A stretch of DNA of 64,000 nt. Origin: an uncultured Clostridium sp. Its GTDB lineage: Bacteria > Bacillota > Clostridia > TANB77 > CAG-508. The notes beneath the pieces are model-generated. The model saw only the letters and a program-made list of their open reading frames with translations, had not been told where the DNA came from and did no database searches. A program made the position numbers and the translations under genes. This document shows, in pieces, positions 56,360 through 64,000 of this stretch. Position 1 is the first letter of the stretch; every line of letters starts with the position of its first letter. The stretch covers positions 124,001-188,000 of the forward strand of contig CANTGH010000001.1 in assembly GCA_947653235.1 (NCBI GenBank), in the 5' to 3' direction.

Positions 56360-57211
56360 TTATATTTTATTTTGTATTTTCGCAGCTTTGACAACATTCG
56401 TCAGTAGCATCGCAATCGTCATTGGACCAATTCCCCCCGGAACAGGTGTAATATAGCTTGCTTTTTGAGAAACTGACTCAAATTCTACATCTCCTACAAT
56501 GGTGCCATCACTTAAGCGATTAATCCCTACATCAACTACCACAGCTCCTTCTTTTATCATATCACTTGTTACAAAATGTGGCTTTCCTATAGCTGATATT
56601 ATTATGTCTGCATTTTTTACGATTTTTTGTATTCCTTTTGTTTTGGAATGACAAACAGTTATGGTCGCATTTTGTTTTAACAAACATTGTACCATTGGTT
56701 TTCCAACAATATTACTTCTGCCTAAAATAACAGCATTTTTTCCTTCTATTTCTATTTGGTATTCTTCTAGCAATTTCATAATGCCATAAGGTGTACAAGA
56801 AATAAAACAGTCTTCTCCAATGACTAAATTACCTACATTCATAGGATGAAAACCATCTACATCTTTTTGTGGCAAAATGGTTCGAAAAGCCTTGTTAATA
56901 TCAATGTGTCTTGGTACTGGACTTTGCAGTAAAATACCATGAATGTTCTTATCGGCATTTATTTTTTCAATTAAATCAAGCAATTCTTCTTCTGTTGTTG
57001 ATTTATTGAGTAAAAATTCTTCAAAAGCAATTCCTACTTTTTTACAAGCGAATGACTTATTTTTCACATACACTTCTGAACTACTATTATCGCCAACCAT
57101 AATAACCGCCAATTTGGGGAAAATACCTACTTGTTTTAAATGTTCAACTTCTATTTTTAAATTTTTTCTTATTTTTTTGGCCAATTCTTTTCCATTTAAT
57201 ATTTCTACCAT
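56360..57211 (-). CDS. folD: Methylenetetrahydrofolate dehydrogenase/cyclohydrolase FolD
   Basis: 283 residues. 'VYVKNKSFACKKVGI' (catalytic Lys), 'GILLQSPVPRHID', 'KDVDGFHPMNVGNL', 'CTPYGIMKLLEEY', 'AVILGRSNIVGKPM' and 'YITPVPGGIGPMTIAMLL' are diagnostic. Interconverts methylene-, methenyl- and formyl-THF, feeding purine and fMet synthesis. 12 bases after the SH3-protein gene. Confidence 0.96.
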   Translation of the reverse strand: MVEILNGKELAKKIRKNLKIEVEHLKQVGIFPKLAVIMVGDNSSSEVYVKNKSFACKKVGIAFEEFLLNKSTTEEELLDLIEKINADKNIHGILLQSPVPRHIDINKAFRTILPQKDVDGFHPMNVGNLVIGEDCFISCTPYGIMKLLEEYQIEIEGKNAVILGRSNIVGKPMVQCLLKQNATITVCHSKTKGIQKIVKNADIIISAIGKPHFVTSDMIKEGAVVVDVGINRLSDGTIVGDVEFESVSQKASYITPVPGGIGPMTIAMLLTNVVKAAKIQNKI

Positions 57212-57223
57212 TTCTACTCCTTT

Positions 57224-57811
57224 TTAAAACCTTCTTTTATAAGATATTACAAAAATCGCTATTCCTATGATACTCCAGTAAAAAAAATCCGCTAAATTAT
57301 GCCCTACTTCTGGTAAAACACCTATTTCATTGATTAATTGTGCGTACTCAACATCTACTTCATTTTGATTTTCTAGTGGCTGATTGATTGGTTCATTTTC
57401 TTCTGGTTTTTCTTCATTTGGTTCTTCCACAGGTGGTGGTGTACTTCTTAAAATAGCTGCTTTTATATAAGCTTCTACACCATTGTGCTCTATTTTATAC
57501 CAACCATTGCTATACTCTGCTATAACCGTAACTTCAGTTCCAACATCCAAACCTCCAACACGCTCACTATCGACAGAATAACTCGAACGAATGTTACATC
57601 TTTCTTGAACATACATTGTTTCATTTTTGGAAGTTTCTGTAGGAATTTCCTTTTTTGGTTCTTCTTGTGTTATTTCATTGGTTACTTCATTCGTATTTTG
57701 CTCAGCACTTGTCTCATTGACCGTTGTATTTTCTTGTGTAGCATAAGTCGAATGAAGAAAAAATATCGTTATTATCATCATGAACAGTATTTTTAAAACT
57801 ATTTTTTTCAT
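57224..57811 (-). CDS. Exported SH3b-domain protein with C-terminal anchor
   Basis: 195 residues. Signal peptide (~1-25), a Thr/Glu/Asn-rich spacer, one bacterial SH3 domain at ~65-115 ('ERCNIRSSYSVDSERVGGL', 'NGWYKIEHNGVEAYI'), a Pro/Glu/Asn-rich linker, then a membrane segment ('FFYWSIIGIAIFVISY') and basic end (KRRF). Likely binds wall components. Next to the sortase gene, but I see no LPxTG-type motif. Confidence 0.75.
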   Translation of the reverse strand: MKKIVLKILFMMIITIFFLHSTYATQENTTVNETSAEQNTNEVTNEITQEEPKKEIPTETSKNETMYVQERCNIRSSYSVDSERVGGLDVGTEVTVIAEYSNGWYKIEHNGVEAYIKAAILRSTPPPVEEPNEEKPEENEPINQPLENQNEVDVEYAQLINEIGVLPEVGHNLADFFYWSIIGIAIFVISYKRRF

Positions 57812-57825
57812 CCTTTTCTTCTCCT

Positions 57826-58411
57826 TTACTGATTGATTTCAGCTTTTAAGATTAATCGTTTGGTTGAATAATTTTCGCAGGTTATCAATGTTATCTGCGT
57901 TTTCCCTGCTTCTTTTTTTAAAGGAGTTAAATCTGTTGGTTCTACAGAACTAATCTCGGTTATTTGATACGTCGTTGTTTGCTCATTTAAATCCAGTATT
58001 TCGAAAGTATCTCCCAATTCTAGTTCATCCAATTGCTTGAAAATTTTATCATAATTATGCCCTGCTATACAGAAATTTCCGTTCCTCGTTTAAATTGCCT
58101 CCATATAATTTGATTACTCCTTTTTGCAAAGCTTCCTCTTCTGCAGAATCAAAAATTGGTTGCTCTATTTGAATTTTCTCTATCTTAATTTTCCCTAATA
58201 CTGGATATTCTTCTGCTGTAGCCATTTTTTCTGGTTGTGCTGAAGCATCTTGTATAGAAGCTTGTCTTCGTTTAGAAATCAACTTGTAGCCTCCTGCAAT
58301 TAAACCAACGATTCCAAGCAAAATAGCAACCACAATTGCTATCTTTTTCACAATTGCAACATCAAATTCCAATTCAAATTCTTCATCTGAAGCATGTTTT
58401 CCACCACTCAT
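57826..58411 (-). CDS. Sortase, read through a CGG +1 shift
   Basis: 194 residues with a shift at CGG 58081-58079 (Gly 111). N-terminal membrane anchor (~23-42, 'IAIVVAILLGIVGLIAGGY'), beta-barrel start 'YPVLGKIKIEKIQIEQPIF', then right after the shift 'NFCIAGHNYDKIFKQLDEL' with catalytic His, and the C-terminal 'TQITLITCENYSTKRLILKAE' with catalytic Cys and Arg. Without the shift no fragment contains the active site. Layout suggests a class D-like sortase. Substrates are unclear. Confidence 0.85.
58079..58081 (-). other. CGG +1 shift site in the sortase gene
   Basis: GAA CGG A. Skipping the C reads GGA and joins 'YGGNLNEE' to 'GNFCIAGHNYD'. Confidence 0.85.
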
Positions 58412-58424
58412 TCTGATACCTCCC

Positions 58425-59216
58425 TTATCGTACCCAAGTTAGTATTAAAATTAGTATACCAAACACAATGCGGTAAATAGCAAATCCTTTAAAACTGCCT
58501 TTTTTCAGATAGTTCAGCAAAAATTTTATAACCAACATGCCAACCACAAAACTCGCTAAAACACCTATTACAAATGCTAAACTCAATTCAAAAGCAGGTA
58601 AACTAAAAATGACAGCTGCTAAAATAATTGGAGTAGATAACAAAAATGAGTATTTAGCAGCACTTTCGCGATCCAAGCCTAATCCTCTTGCCACTGTCAT
58701 AGTGATTCCAGAACGTGAAACACCTGGAAAAGCTGCTGCAATCGCCTGTGATATACCAATTAATACTGCCTGAACCAAAGACATGTTTTCATAATTGGTG
58801 TCAGCCGATGCTTTTTTATCTACTTGGTACAAAACAATCCCCATAACAATCAAAGCAATCGCAATTGGAAGCATACTTCCTCCAAAAATGCTATCCGATA
58901 ATTTGTCAAGTACCAAACTTAAAATTCCTGCTGGTATCGTTGCTATGACCAAATACCAAAACATTTTGCCTTCTACGGTCTTTTCTTTTTTTATAACTTG
59001 GTTAAATCCACCTTTTATTAAAGCAATCCAATCTTTTATGAAAAATAATGATATAGCTAAAAGTGTTCCAAAATGTAACGCTATATCAAACGACTCTGGA
59101 ATTTCACTCCAGTTAAAAATCCAGGGAAACACCGCCAAATGCGCTGAACTGGATATTGGTAACAATTCGGTTAATCCTTGTACGCTTCCTAAAATAAAAG
59201 CTTGAAAAATTGACAT
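58425..59216 (-). CDS. uppP: Undecaprenyl-diphosphatase UppP (BacA)
   Basis: 263 residues, about eight membrane segments. 'FILGSVQGLTELLPISSSAHL' and 'AFPGVSRSGITMTVARGLGLDRESAAKYSFLLSTP' are the two conserved family segments that form the active site. It recycles the undecaprenyl lipid carrier for wall synthesis and gives bacitracin tolerance. Its leader holds three exact TGTGAA repeats at 11-bp spacing, as in front of femX. Confidence 0.95.
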   Translation of the reverse strand: MSIFQAFILGSVQGLTELLPISSSAHLAVFPWIFNWSEIPESFDIALHFGTLLAISLFFIKDWIALIKGGFNQVIKKEKTVEGKMFWYLVIATIPAGILSLVLDKLSDSIFGGSMLPIAIALIVMGIVLYQVDKKASADTNYENMSLVQAVLIGISQAIAAAFPGVSRSGITMTVARGLGLDRESAAKYSFLLSTPIILAAVIFSLPAFELSLAFVIGVLASFVVGMLVIKFLLNYLKKGSFKGFAIYRIVFGILILILTWVR

Positions 59217-59253
59217 TTTTATTTTTTCCTTTCTTTTGTTTTTTCATCTAAAT

Positions 59254-59281
59254 TTCACATTTTGTTCACATAATTTTCACA
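59254..59281 (-). promoter_or_regulatory. Three phased TGTGAA direct repeats upstream of uppP
   Basis: TGTGAA at 59281-59276, 59270-59265 and 59259-59254, each separated by exactly five bases (11-bp period). Same motif and spacing as upstream of femX; resembles WalR/OmpR-type sites. Confidence 0.7.
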
Positions 59282-59303
59282 ATTTTATGTCTATGGTTTC
59301 TTT

Positions 59304-60176
59304 TTATGACTGTAAATCCGATTTTTGAAGAATATGATACACTGTATCTTTAATATATTCTGCAGCACTTACTGGGGCAACTTTAGCTGGTAAAGCCAAA
59401 CTCCATATTGTTTTGATATTGTTTTGTTTAGCATATTCAAAATCTACCCCACCTGGCTGAGAGGCTAAATCAATAATAAGTACTTCTTTTTTAAGTAAAT
59501 CCAAGCGTTTTGAATTTAAGACTTGCGTTGGAATGTTGTTTATTATAATATCAAACTTTGGTAAATTTTCATCTAAATCATCCAGTGGAATCGGTTGGTA
59601 ACCAAATGCTTGAATATACGCTAAATCAGACATTTTTCTAGCTTCACAAAACACATTTGCTCCAATTCCTTGTAACATTTTAGAAAGCACCTTTCCTATT
59701 CTTCCAAACCCCATAACTAAAATATTTGAGCCTGATAATGTTTTAGGAAATTCCTCCATTGCAATTTGAATGGCACCTTCTGCTGTAGCAATTGCGTTTA
59801 AAACAGCATACTCCTCTCTTTGTAATATATCCTCATATTTCATGGATTGACTTTTCCAATCGTCAGCATTTAATTTTCCAGAAATAATTAGATTTTCCTT
59901 CGCTTGTTTGCAAAATTCATCAATCCTGATTTTGTTATCGCTAAATGGTGTATTCATATGGATATTATCTTTGGATAATGGTATAGCTGTTATGATTGTT
60001 CTAGCCTTCGAAGTAAGTTCTTCTAATGAATGACAAAATTTTATTTGAGGTATTTGATTTAATGTTTCTGCTTTTTCCAAGGCATAGGTATAAACTTCGA
60101 ATCCGTCTTGACAAAGCATTTTCACAAGTTCTACAATTCTGGTGTCACCACCAACGATTGAAATTTTCTTTTCCAA
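59304..60176 (-). CDS. dpaA: Dipicolinate synthase subunit A
   Basis: 290 residues. 'KISIVGGDTRIVELVKML' N-terminus, Rossmann motif 'NILVMGFGRIGKVLSKMLQGIGANV' and 'IIDLASQPGGVDFEYAKQ' match SpoVFA. With DpaB it makes dipicolinic acid, the spore-core chelator, so the host probably sporulates. dpaB is not adjacent. Co-directional with the TPR gene upstream and uppP downstream. Confidence 0.9.
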   Translation of the reverse strand: MEKKISIVGGDTRIVELVKMLCQDGFEVYTYALEKAETLNQIPQIKFCHSLEELTSKARTIITAIPLSKDNIHMNTPFSDNKIRIDEFCKQAKENLIISGKLNADDWKSQSMKYEDILQREEYAVLNAIATAEGAIQIAMEEFPKTLSGSNILVMGFGRIGKVLSKMLQGIGANVFCEARKMSDLAYIQAFGYQPIPLDDLDENLPKFDIIINNIPTQVLNSKRLDLLKKEVLIIDLASQPGGVDFEYAKQNNIKTIWSLALPAKVAPVSAAEYIKDTVYHILQKSDLQS

Positions 60177-60235
60177 AATATTCTTCCCTTCTTTTTTGAT
60201 TTAGTTCATTGTATGCAAAGGAAATCTATCTTATT

Positions 60236-61507
60236 CTAATTGGAACCTAATTCTTTTTGTTTATCCTCTTTTTCCTGTTCCTTTTCTTTTTGTTTTTCTA
60301 GTTTCTTTTTTTCAAAAATCTTGTCCACTGTTTTTCCAACTTTTTCTTTGATCATACTTTCACTCATACTTCTGACTAAAACATTGGTTGTTTCTAAATA
60401 TTCTCTTGCTTTTTTTTCCAATTGTAAGGAATATTTTTCTTTTATTTCTTCTGTTTCTTCGGCAACTTCATTTTCCATTTTTACAGAAACGGTAATGTGC
60501 TCTTTGATTTGTGAAAAAGCATTTTCCTGATTGGCAATTGGCAGTAAATCTGGTTCTAATTCAATGGCTTTGTTCAAAAAGTTAATGGCGATATCCTTTT
60601 CCCCTTTTAAAACATAGATTTTAGCTAATTGATAATAGGATTTTGCTTCTAAATCGCCATATAAACTATGTTTGAAATATTTTTCTGCAATATCTAAATC
60701 ACCTTGTATGAAAGCAATTTGTCCTAAATTATAATTTGCCCCATAGGCTCTGTGATTAATTTGTGCTGCTCTTTCATACATTTCTTTTGCCATTTGAAAA
60801 TCACTTAGCATGGTATAGACAATTCCTAAGCTGTAATATAAATCAAAATCCGTTGGTCTATATTTTAAAGCATCTTGATAAACTTTTTCAGCTTCTTTAA
60901 AACGTTCTTGTTCACACAATAATTCTCCTAATAAAATGGAACATTCGTATAAATCTGGTCTTTTTTTCATTAAATTTTCTAACATTTGAATTGCTTCATT
61001 TTTTTGTCCCAAATCATTTAATAAATCTGCAATTTTAAAATAGGAATTATAATCATTTCCTTTAATATCTACCAATTTAACATATTCATCAATAGCTTTT
61101 CGCATGCCTCCTTCTTTTTCATATATTTTGGCTAATAATTTATGACCTATATAACTTTCGGGATACTTTGTAACTAACTTGATTAAGCTATTTTTAGCAA
61201 CTTTGCTGTTTCCAAATAACATCAAAACTCTTGCTTTGATGGCTGTCATGATTTCTGAAAAATTTAAACCTTTTTGTTCAATTAATATGATAAAAATAGG
61301 AATAATAATTGAACCTAAATAGCGGAGACTTTTAAAGAACGTATTACTTTCTATTTTGATTTTGATTTCTATAAAACTAATGGTAATTCCAATGGCTTGT
61401 AAAACTAGAATTCCAATATAATTCGTATCATTTTTTCGGATAATCTTAAAAAATATGATGATGAATATCGAAAAGGCTATTAAATTAAATAATATCTTTT
61501 CAAGCAC
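60236..61507 (-). CDS. TPR-repeat membrane protein
   Basis: 423 residues from GTG 61507 (GGGGGAAAAAAA upstream). Three N-terminal membrane segments (~5-80), then about seven tetratricopeptide repeats (~105-330, e.g. 'DLYYSLGIVYTMLSDFQMAKEMYERAAQINH'), and a very charged Lys/Glu C-terminal coiled coil. Scaffold protein of unknown partners. Promoter TTGTCT-N17-TATAAT lies just upstream. Confidence 0.8.
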   Translation of the reverse strand: MLEKILFNLIAFSIFIIIFFKIIRKNDTNYIGILVLQAIGITISFIEIKIKIESNTFFKSLRYLGSIIIPIFIILIEQKGLNFSEIMTAIKARVLMLFGNSKVAKNSLIKLVTKYPESYIGHKLLAKIYEKEGGMRKAIDEYVKLVDIKGNDYNSYFKIADLLNDLGQKNEAIQMLENLMKKRPDLYECSILLGELLCEQERFKEAEKVYQDALKYRPTDFDLYYSLGIVYTMLSDFQMAKEMYERAAQINHRAYGANYNLGQIAFIQGDLDIAEKYFKHSLYGDLEAKSYYQLAKIYVLKGEKDIAINFLNKAIELEPDLLPIANQENAFSQIKEHITVSVKMENEVAEETEEIKEKYSLQLEKKAREYLETTNVLVRSMSESMIKEKVGKTVDKIFEKKKLEKQKEKEQEKEDKQKELGSN

Positions 61508-61787
61508 TTTTTTTCCCCCTTAAGCAATTTATTAGTAGGATTATATCATAGAGTTTGAAATTAGACAATCTCTTTTTTGATTTTTTTGAAATTATTCTTT
61601 TATCTAAAAAAATGCCCCCTCAAACGTCAAATAAAATCTCTTAAAATGTCATTGCTTTGTTGGACAGAATGTAATATAGTAAATATATATTTTATAAGTA
61701 TTTTTGCTTATTAGGAACTAAAAAAACAAGTCACCCATTGGTAATTGTATTGGTAAAAAATTTTTCAAAAAAATTTCCAAAAAACTA
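61508..61787. other. Gap between the TPR gene and the tRNA-Gly promoter
   Basis: Apart from the TPR promoter (TATAAT near 61545) I see only AT-rich sequence and no open frame or hairpin that I can support. Confidence 0.5.
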
Positions 61788-61816
61788 TTGACAAATAAAA
61801 GTCAATGATTTATAAT
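61788..61816 (+). promoter_or_regulatory. Promoter of tRNA-Gly
   Basis: Perfect consensus: TTGACA (61788-61793), 17-base spacer, TATAAT (61811-61816). Confidence 0.9.
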
Positions 61817-61846
61817 AAATTTTGTCATTAGAAAATAAAAATATTT

Positions 61847-61920
<74 letters not shown>

Positions 61921-61988
61921 TTAGAAAAGTCATTGTATTAGAAAAGGGTCTAGTATGATGGCTTTTTTGTTGTATTTTTTGTAAAAAC

Positions 61989-62017
61989 TTGACAATTTTA
62001 TGTAAATGTGGTATGAT
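61989..62017 (+). promoter_or_regulatory. Promoter of gene Y
   Basis: TTGACA (61989-61994), 17-base spacer, TATGAT (62012-62017). Confidence 0.75.
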
Positions 62018-62078
62018 AAAATATGAAAAAGATTTTATTTTGAATAAAAAACAACGCAATTAGTAAGGAGGTAGCAAA

Positions 62079-62462
62079 ATGACAAATTTAAATGTACTTT
62101 TCAATGATGAGGCGGATGTAGCAGTTAATGAATTTAAACGTAAGGATTTTCAAGAAGCCTTTAATGCCATCACTCAGATTCGGCAGAAACTCTTCAATGA
62201 GGAACCGTTTTTTGAGATAGCTCACAAGATGATGGAGTTGGGGATTTTACCTCGCACTAACGGTACTTTACCTGCTACGTACTGTGATATTTCATATATT
62301 TACAGTCAACTTTCTAAAGCAGAAGTACGGCTGACCCAGGTAAAAGCTTATATCTGCGAAGAAAAAAGAATGTCTGAAATGTCAGATATGGAAAGAGTTT
62401 GTGAAGCTGCAGGATTCGGAGGTCATATGCCAAAACTTGTTGTTCCTAAGTGGGCAATATAA
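62079..62462 (+). CDS. Small protein of unknown function with foreign codon use (gene Y)
   Basis: 127 residues, not recognised. Mostly helical, soluble ('EAFNAITQIRQKLFNEE', 'YCDISYIYSQLSKAEVRLTQV'), ending 'GGHMPKLVVPKWAI'. Strong GGAGG before the ATG, own promoter and terminator. It contains two in-frame CGG codons (62181-62183 and 62328-62330) that must be read as Arg; a +1 shift at the first would end the protein within 13 codons. Codon use is richer in G/C-ending codons than the neighbours. Probably acquired laterally. Confidence 0.7.
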   Translation: MTNLNVLFNDEADVAVNEFKRKDFQEAFNAITQIRQKLFNEEPFFEIAHKMMELGILPRTNGTLPATYCDISYIYSQLSKAEVRLTQVKAYICEEKRMSEMSDMERVCEAAGFGGHMPKLVVPKWAI

Positions 62463-62484
62463 AAAACAACAACTGAATAATATG

Positions 62485-62522
62485 CCAAAAGGAGATTTAT
62501 CGATTGATAGTCTCCTTTTTGG
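62485..62522 (+). terminator. Terminator after gene Y
   Basis: CCAAAAGGAGA and TCTCCTTTTTGG around a 15-base loop. Confidence 0.8.
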
Positions 62523-62802
62523 TTATAAGAAATTATATTTTAAAACTTATTTACTCAAATTTGGTATAATTTTATTCAACAAATAACCAACTGCATATTA
62601 TTCATTTAGTTAGTAACAATTAATCTCAATATGGATAATCAATCCTATGGGGAATAATCACATCAAAATTACCCTAAAATTTAAGAAAAATACATTGTAA
62701 TCCTAGTAGTATAATCTTATTTAAAGCAGAAATAGCAAGGATTTAATGTCCCTACGAGTAAATTACAATTAAACTACCTTCCCCTTTCTATTTGAAGAAT
62801 AA
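62523..62802. other. Gap with no recognisable gene
   Basis: AT-rich, with stops in all frames that I read; nothing identifiable apart from flanking elements. Confidence 0.5.
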
Positions 62803-62849
62803 TAAAAAGGAAATAACTTTTTTTGTTATTTCCTAAATAAAGTCCCCTA
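62803..62849 (-). ncRNA. Putative ~47-nt RNA downstream of pilin-like gene 4 (cassette S3)
   Basis: Perfect promoter TTGACA (62884-62879)-N17-TATAAT (62861-62856), then AAAGGTAGGGGAC and a perfect hairpin AGGAAATAAC/GTTATTTCCT with TTTTTATT. Paralogous to the cassette at 42864-42953, including ~40 bases upstream of the -35. Confidence 0.5.
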
Positions 62850-62920
62850 CCTTTAATTATATCATATTTTTAGAGTTATGTCAAGTTGACGAAACATTAA
62901 AAATGTGCTCTCACTTGATT

Positions 62921-64000
62921 TTACTCGATATTCCATGCTCCATTTTTATATTCTCCTACTACTGAATCCGTTAATATAATAATAGGACGTAAAACATAGC
63001 AAGAATAAACATATTCATCAGAGCTTCCAGTATAACCTTCGCCATATTTAGAAGAACTTCCCGCTAATTCTCCACTTTCTTCGCTTGTAACAGCTATTGT
63101 TCCATATTCAGAAGAACTACTTAGCAGATAAGCATAAAATGGCTGACCTGTTTTAGAACGAGGTATATAAAGTTCATACCCAGTATTATTAGTGTTCAAA
63201 GAACTATAGGTTCGATAACTAATATCATTAGGATATTTCCCTGGCATTTCTAAATTAGGAACAAATCCTTTTTCATTCCAACTATTTATCCAGTCTTGAA
63301 CACTTGCTGCTCCTTTAGCTATTACATTTTTTCTTCCTAATTCTTCGGTTACTAACTCTTGCCAATTGACTGAATTATCTAATATTTGCATGAAGCCATC
63401 TTTACTCGTTGTACAACGCACTCCATAATCTTTAAAAAAGTCTCGTGTTCCTTGTATTAAACCAGCTTTTTGTGCTAAATTTGTGGTATTGGGCAAATAA
63501 TCACTCATTATCATCATAACTTGATTGTTCGTTTTATAAAAAATCTTCCAATCCTTTAATTCTACATTATTTACCGTTACACTATAATTGACTTTATCTC
63601 CATAATTATTTGCTGTAACCTGTTCTACTAATGTTTTCTTGGTTGGTAACGGAGTTTCTTCTTCAGAATCGCCTCCTGTTGGTGGTTCGGTAGCTCCCAA
63701 TATTGGATCTCCATCTTCTGTTATTCCAAATGTGGTTTTATTTCCATTTAAATCCGTATATACCCAAACTCCATTTTCATTTTTAGATAGCTTTGCTCCA
63801 CTTGGTGTGGTTGCATTTGCTGTTAAATATTCATCCATAAAAGTAAGTAATGTTTTACTTTTATTGGTTTTAAAATCCGCATAATATTTCATGACTGCTT
63901 CTGCTGTTTTCAACTTTATTTCTTCATCTGCAGTAGCTGCTTCATTTTCATCAACTGCCTCTAATGTTTGTTTTAAAACGCCATCTTCACCTGTGATTAG
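62921..64000 (-). CDS. Pseudopilin-like surface protein 4 (N-terminus beyond window)
   Basis: About 360 residues visible. The first visible residues 'LITGEDGVLKQTLEAV' match the 'LIAGENGILKRA' segment that follows the membrane helix in the three other pseudopilin-like genes, so the helix lies just outside. The ectodomain has 'WVYTDLNGNKTTFGITEDG', an acidic Thr/Pro linker and a large C-terminal domain ('YSVTVNNVELKDWKIFYKTN', 'GYELYIPRSKTGQPFYAYL') ending 'YKNGAWNIE'. Function unknown; surface display likely. Confidence 0.8.
   Translation of the reverse strand, partial: LITGEDGVLKQTLEAVDENEAATADEEIKLKTAEAVMKYYADFKTNKSKTLLTFMDEYLTANATTPSGAKLSKNENGVWVYTDLNGNKTTFGITEDGDPILGATEPPTGGDSEEETPLPTKKTLVEQVTANNYGDKVNYSVTVNNVELKDWKIFYKTNNQVMMIMSDYLPNTTNLAQKAGLIQGTRDFFKDYGVRCTTSKDGFMQILDNSVNWQELVTEELGRKNVIAKGAASVQDWINSWNEKGFVPNLEMPGKYPNDISYRTYSSLNTNNTGYELYIPRSKTGQPFYAYLLSSSSEYGTIAVTSEESGELAGSSSKYGEGYTGSSDEYVYSCYVLRPIIILTDSVVGEYKNGAWNIE

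Noticed and set aside
15406-58411. Treating the split priA, mfd, uvrA, carB, trmH, sortase and pilin-like genes as pseudogenes
   Set aside because: All breaks are the same one-base change at CGG-GGN, downstream halves are clean and conserved, and several genes are usually essential or highly conserved.
15406-58411. Random sequencing or assembly indels as the cause
   Set aside because: Random errors would fall in homopolymers and in any codon phase. Here the inserted base is always C, always before a GG at codon positions 1-2. A systematic artefact is not fully excluded and should be checked in raw reads.

Overview
The window looks like a chromosome segment of a low-GC, Gram-positive, spore-forming Clostridia-type bacterium. 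It carries a sigH sporulation sigma factor and a dipicolinate synthase subunit A gene. It also has a sortase, pseudopilin-like surface proteins, a FemX-type peptidoglycan gene and the Firmicutes order rimP-nusA-ylxR-ylxQ-infB. Most genes lie on the minus strand in short operons.

Layout on the minus strand unless marked: infB (partial), ylxQ, ylxR, nusA, rimP; rdgB (+); a foreign-looking small gene; ftsH, a DUF1189-like membrane gene, alr, an HD hydrolase; femX, cysS, PBP1A, fmt, def, priA; a DUF4364 gene (+); trmH, mfd, a DUF3298 gene, rlmH, a sulfotransferase, pilin-like 1; a D,D-carboxypeptidase (+) and a surface protein (+); a small accessory cluster; tRNA-Thr, sigH, uvrA; a tiny amphipathic peptide (+); a HAD phosphatase, an ABC exporter, carB, carA; tsf, rpsB, pilin-like 2 and 3; an HTH gene (+); mutS, miaB; a DnaJ-like gene (+); pyk, a DUF308 gene, dprA, folD, an SH3 protein, sortase, uppP, dpaA, a TPR protein; tRNA-Gly (+), a second foreign-looking gene (+), and partial pilin-like 4.

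The main discovery is a decoding signal. Ten genes (priA with four sites; mfd and carB with two each; uvrA, trmH, mutS, dprA, sortase, pilin-like 2 and the DUF1189 gene with one each) contain an in-frame CGG codon at which reading must shift +1. At each of the 15 sites the C is effectively skipped and the next three bases are a GGN glycine codon. Applying this one rule joins split genes into whole-length proteins, restores the PriA Walker A loop and the sortase active site, gives DprA its normal C-terminus, gives MutS a normal end, and dissolves an apparent DUF1189-FtsH fusion. I found no in-frame CGG used as ordinary arginine in the native-looking genes. The only three exceptions are in two small genes with foreign codon use. 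This suggests that CGG is unassigned or 'hungry', or that CGGN is read as a glycine quadruplet. A systematic sequencing artefact is the main alternative, but it should not respect codon phase.

Other structure: 11-bp-phased TGTGAA direct repeats (WalR/OmpR-like) ahead of the cell-wall genes femX and uppP; consensus promoters at gene 3' ends that run straight into terminators; REP-like GTAG hairpins between operon genes; a degenerate element of about 230 bp in three intergenic regions; and a GC-rich block between carA and carB.
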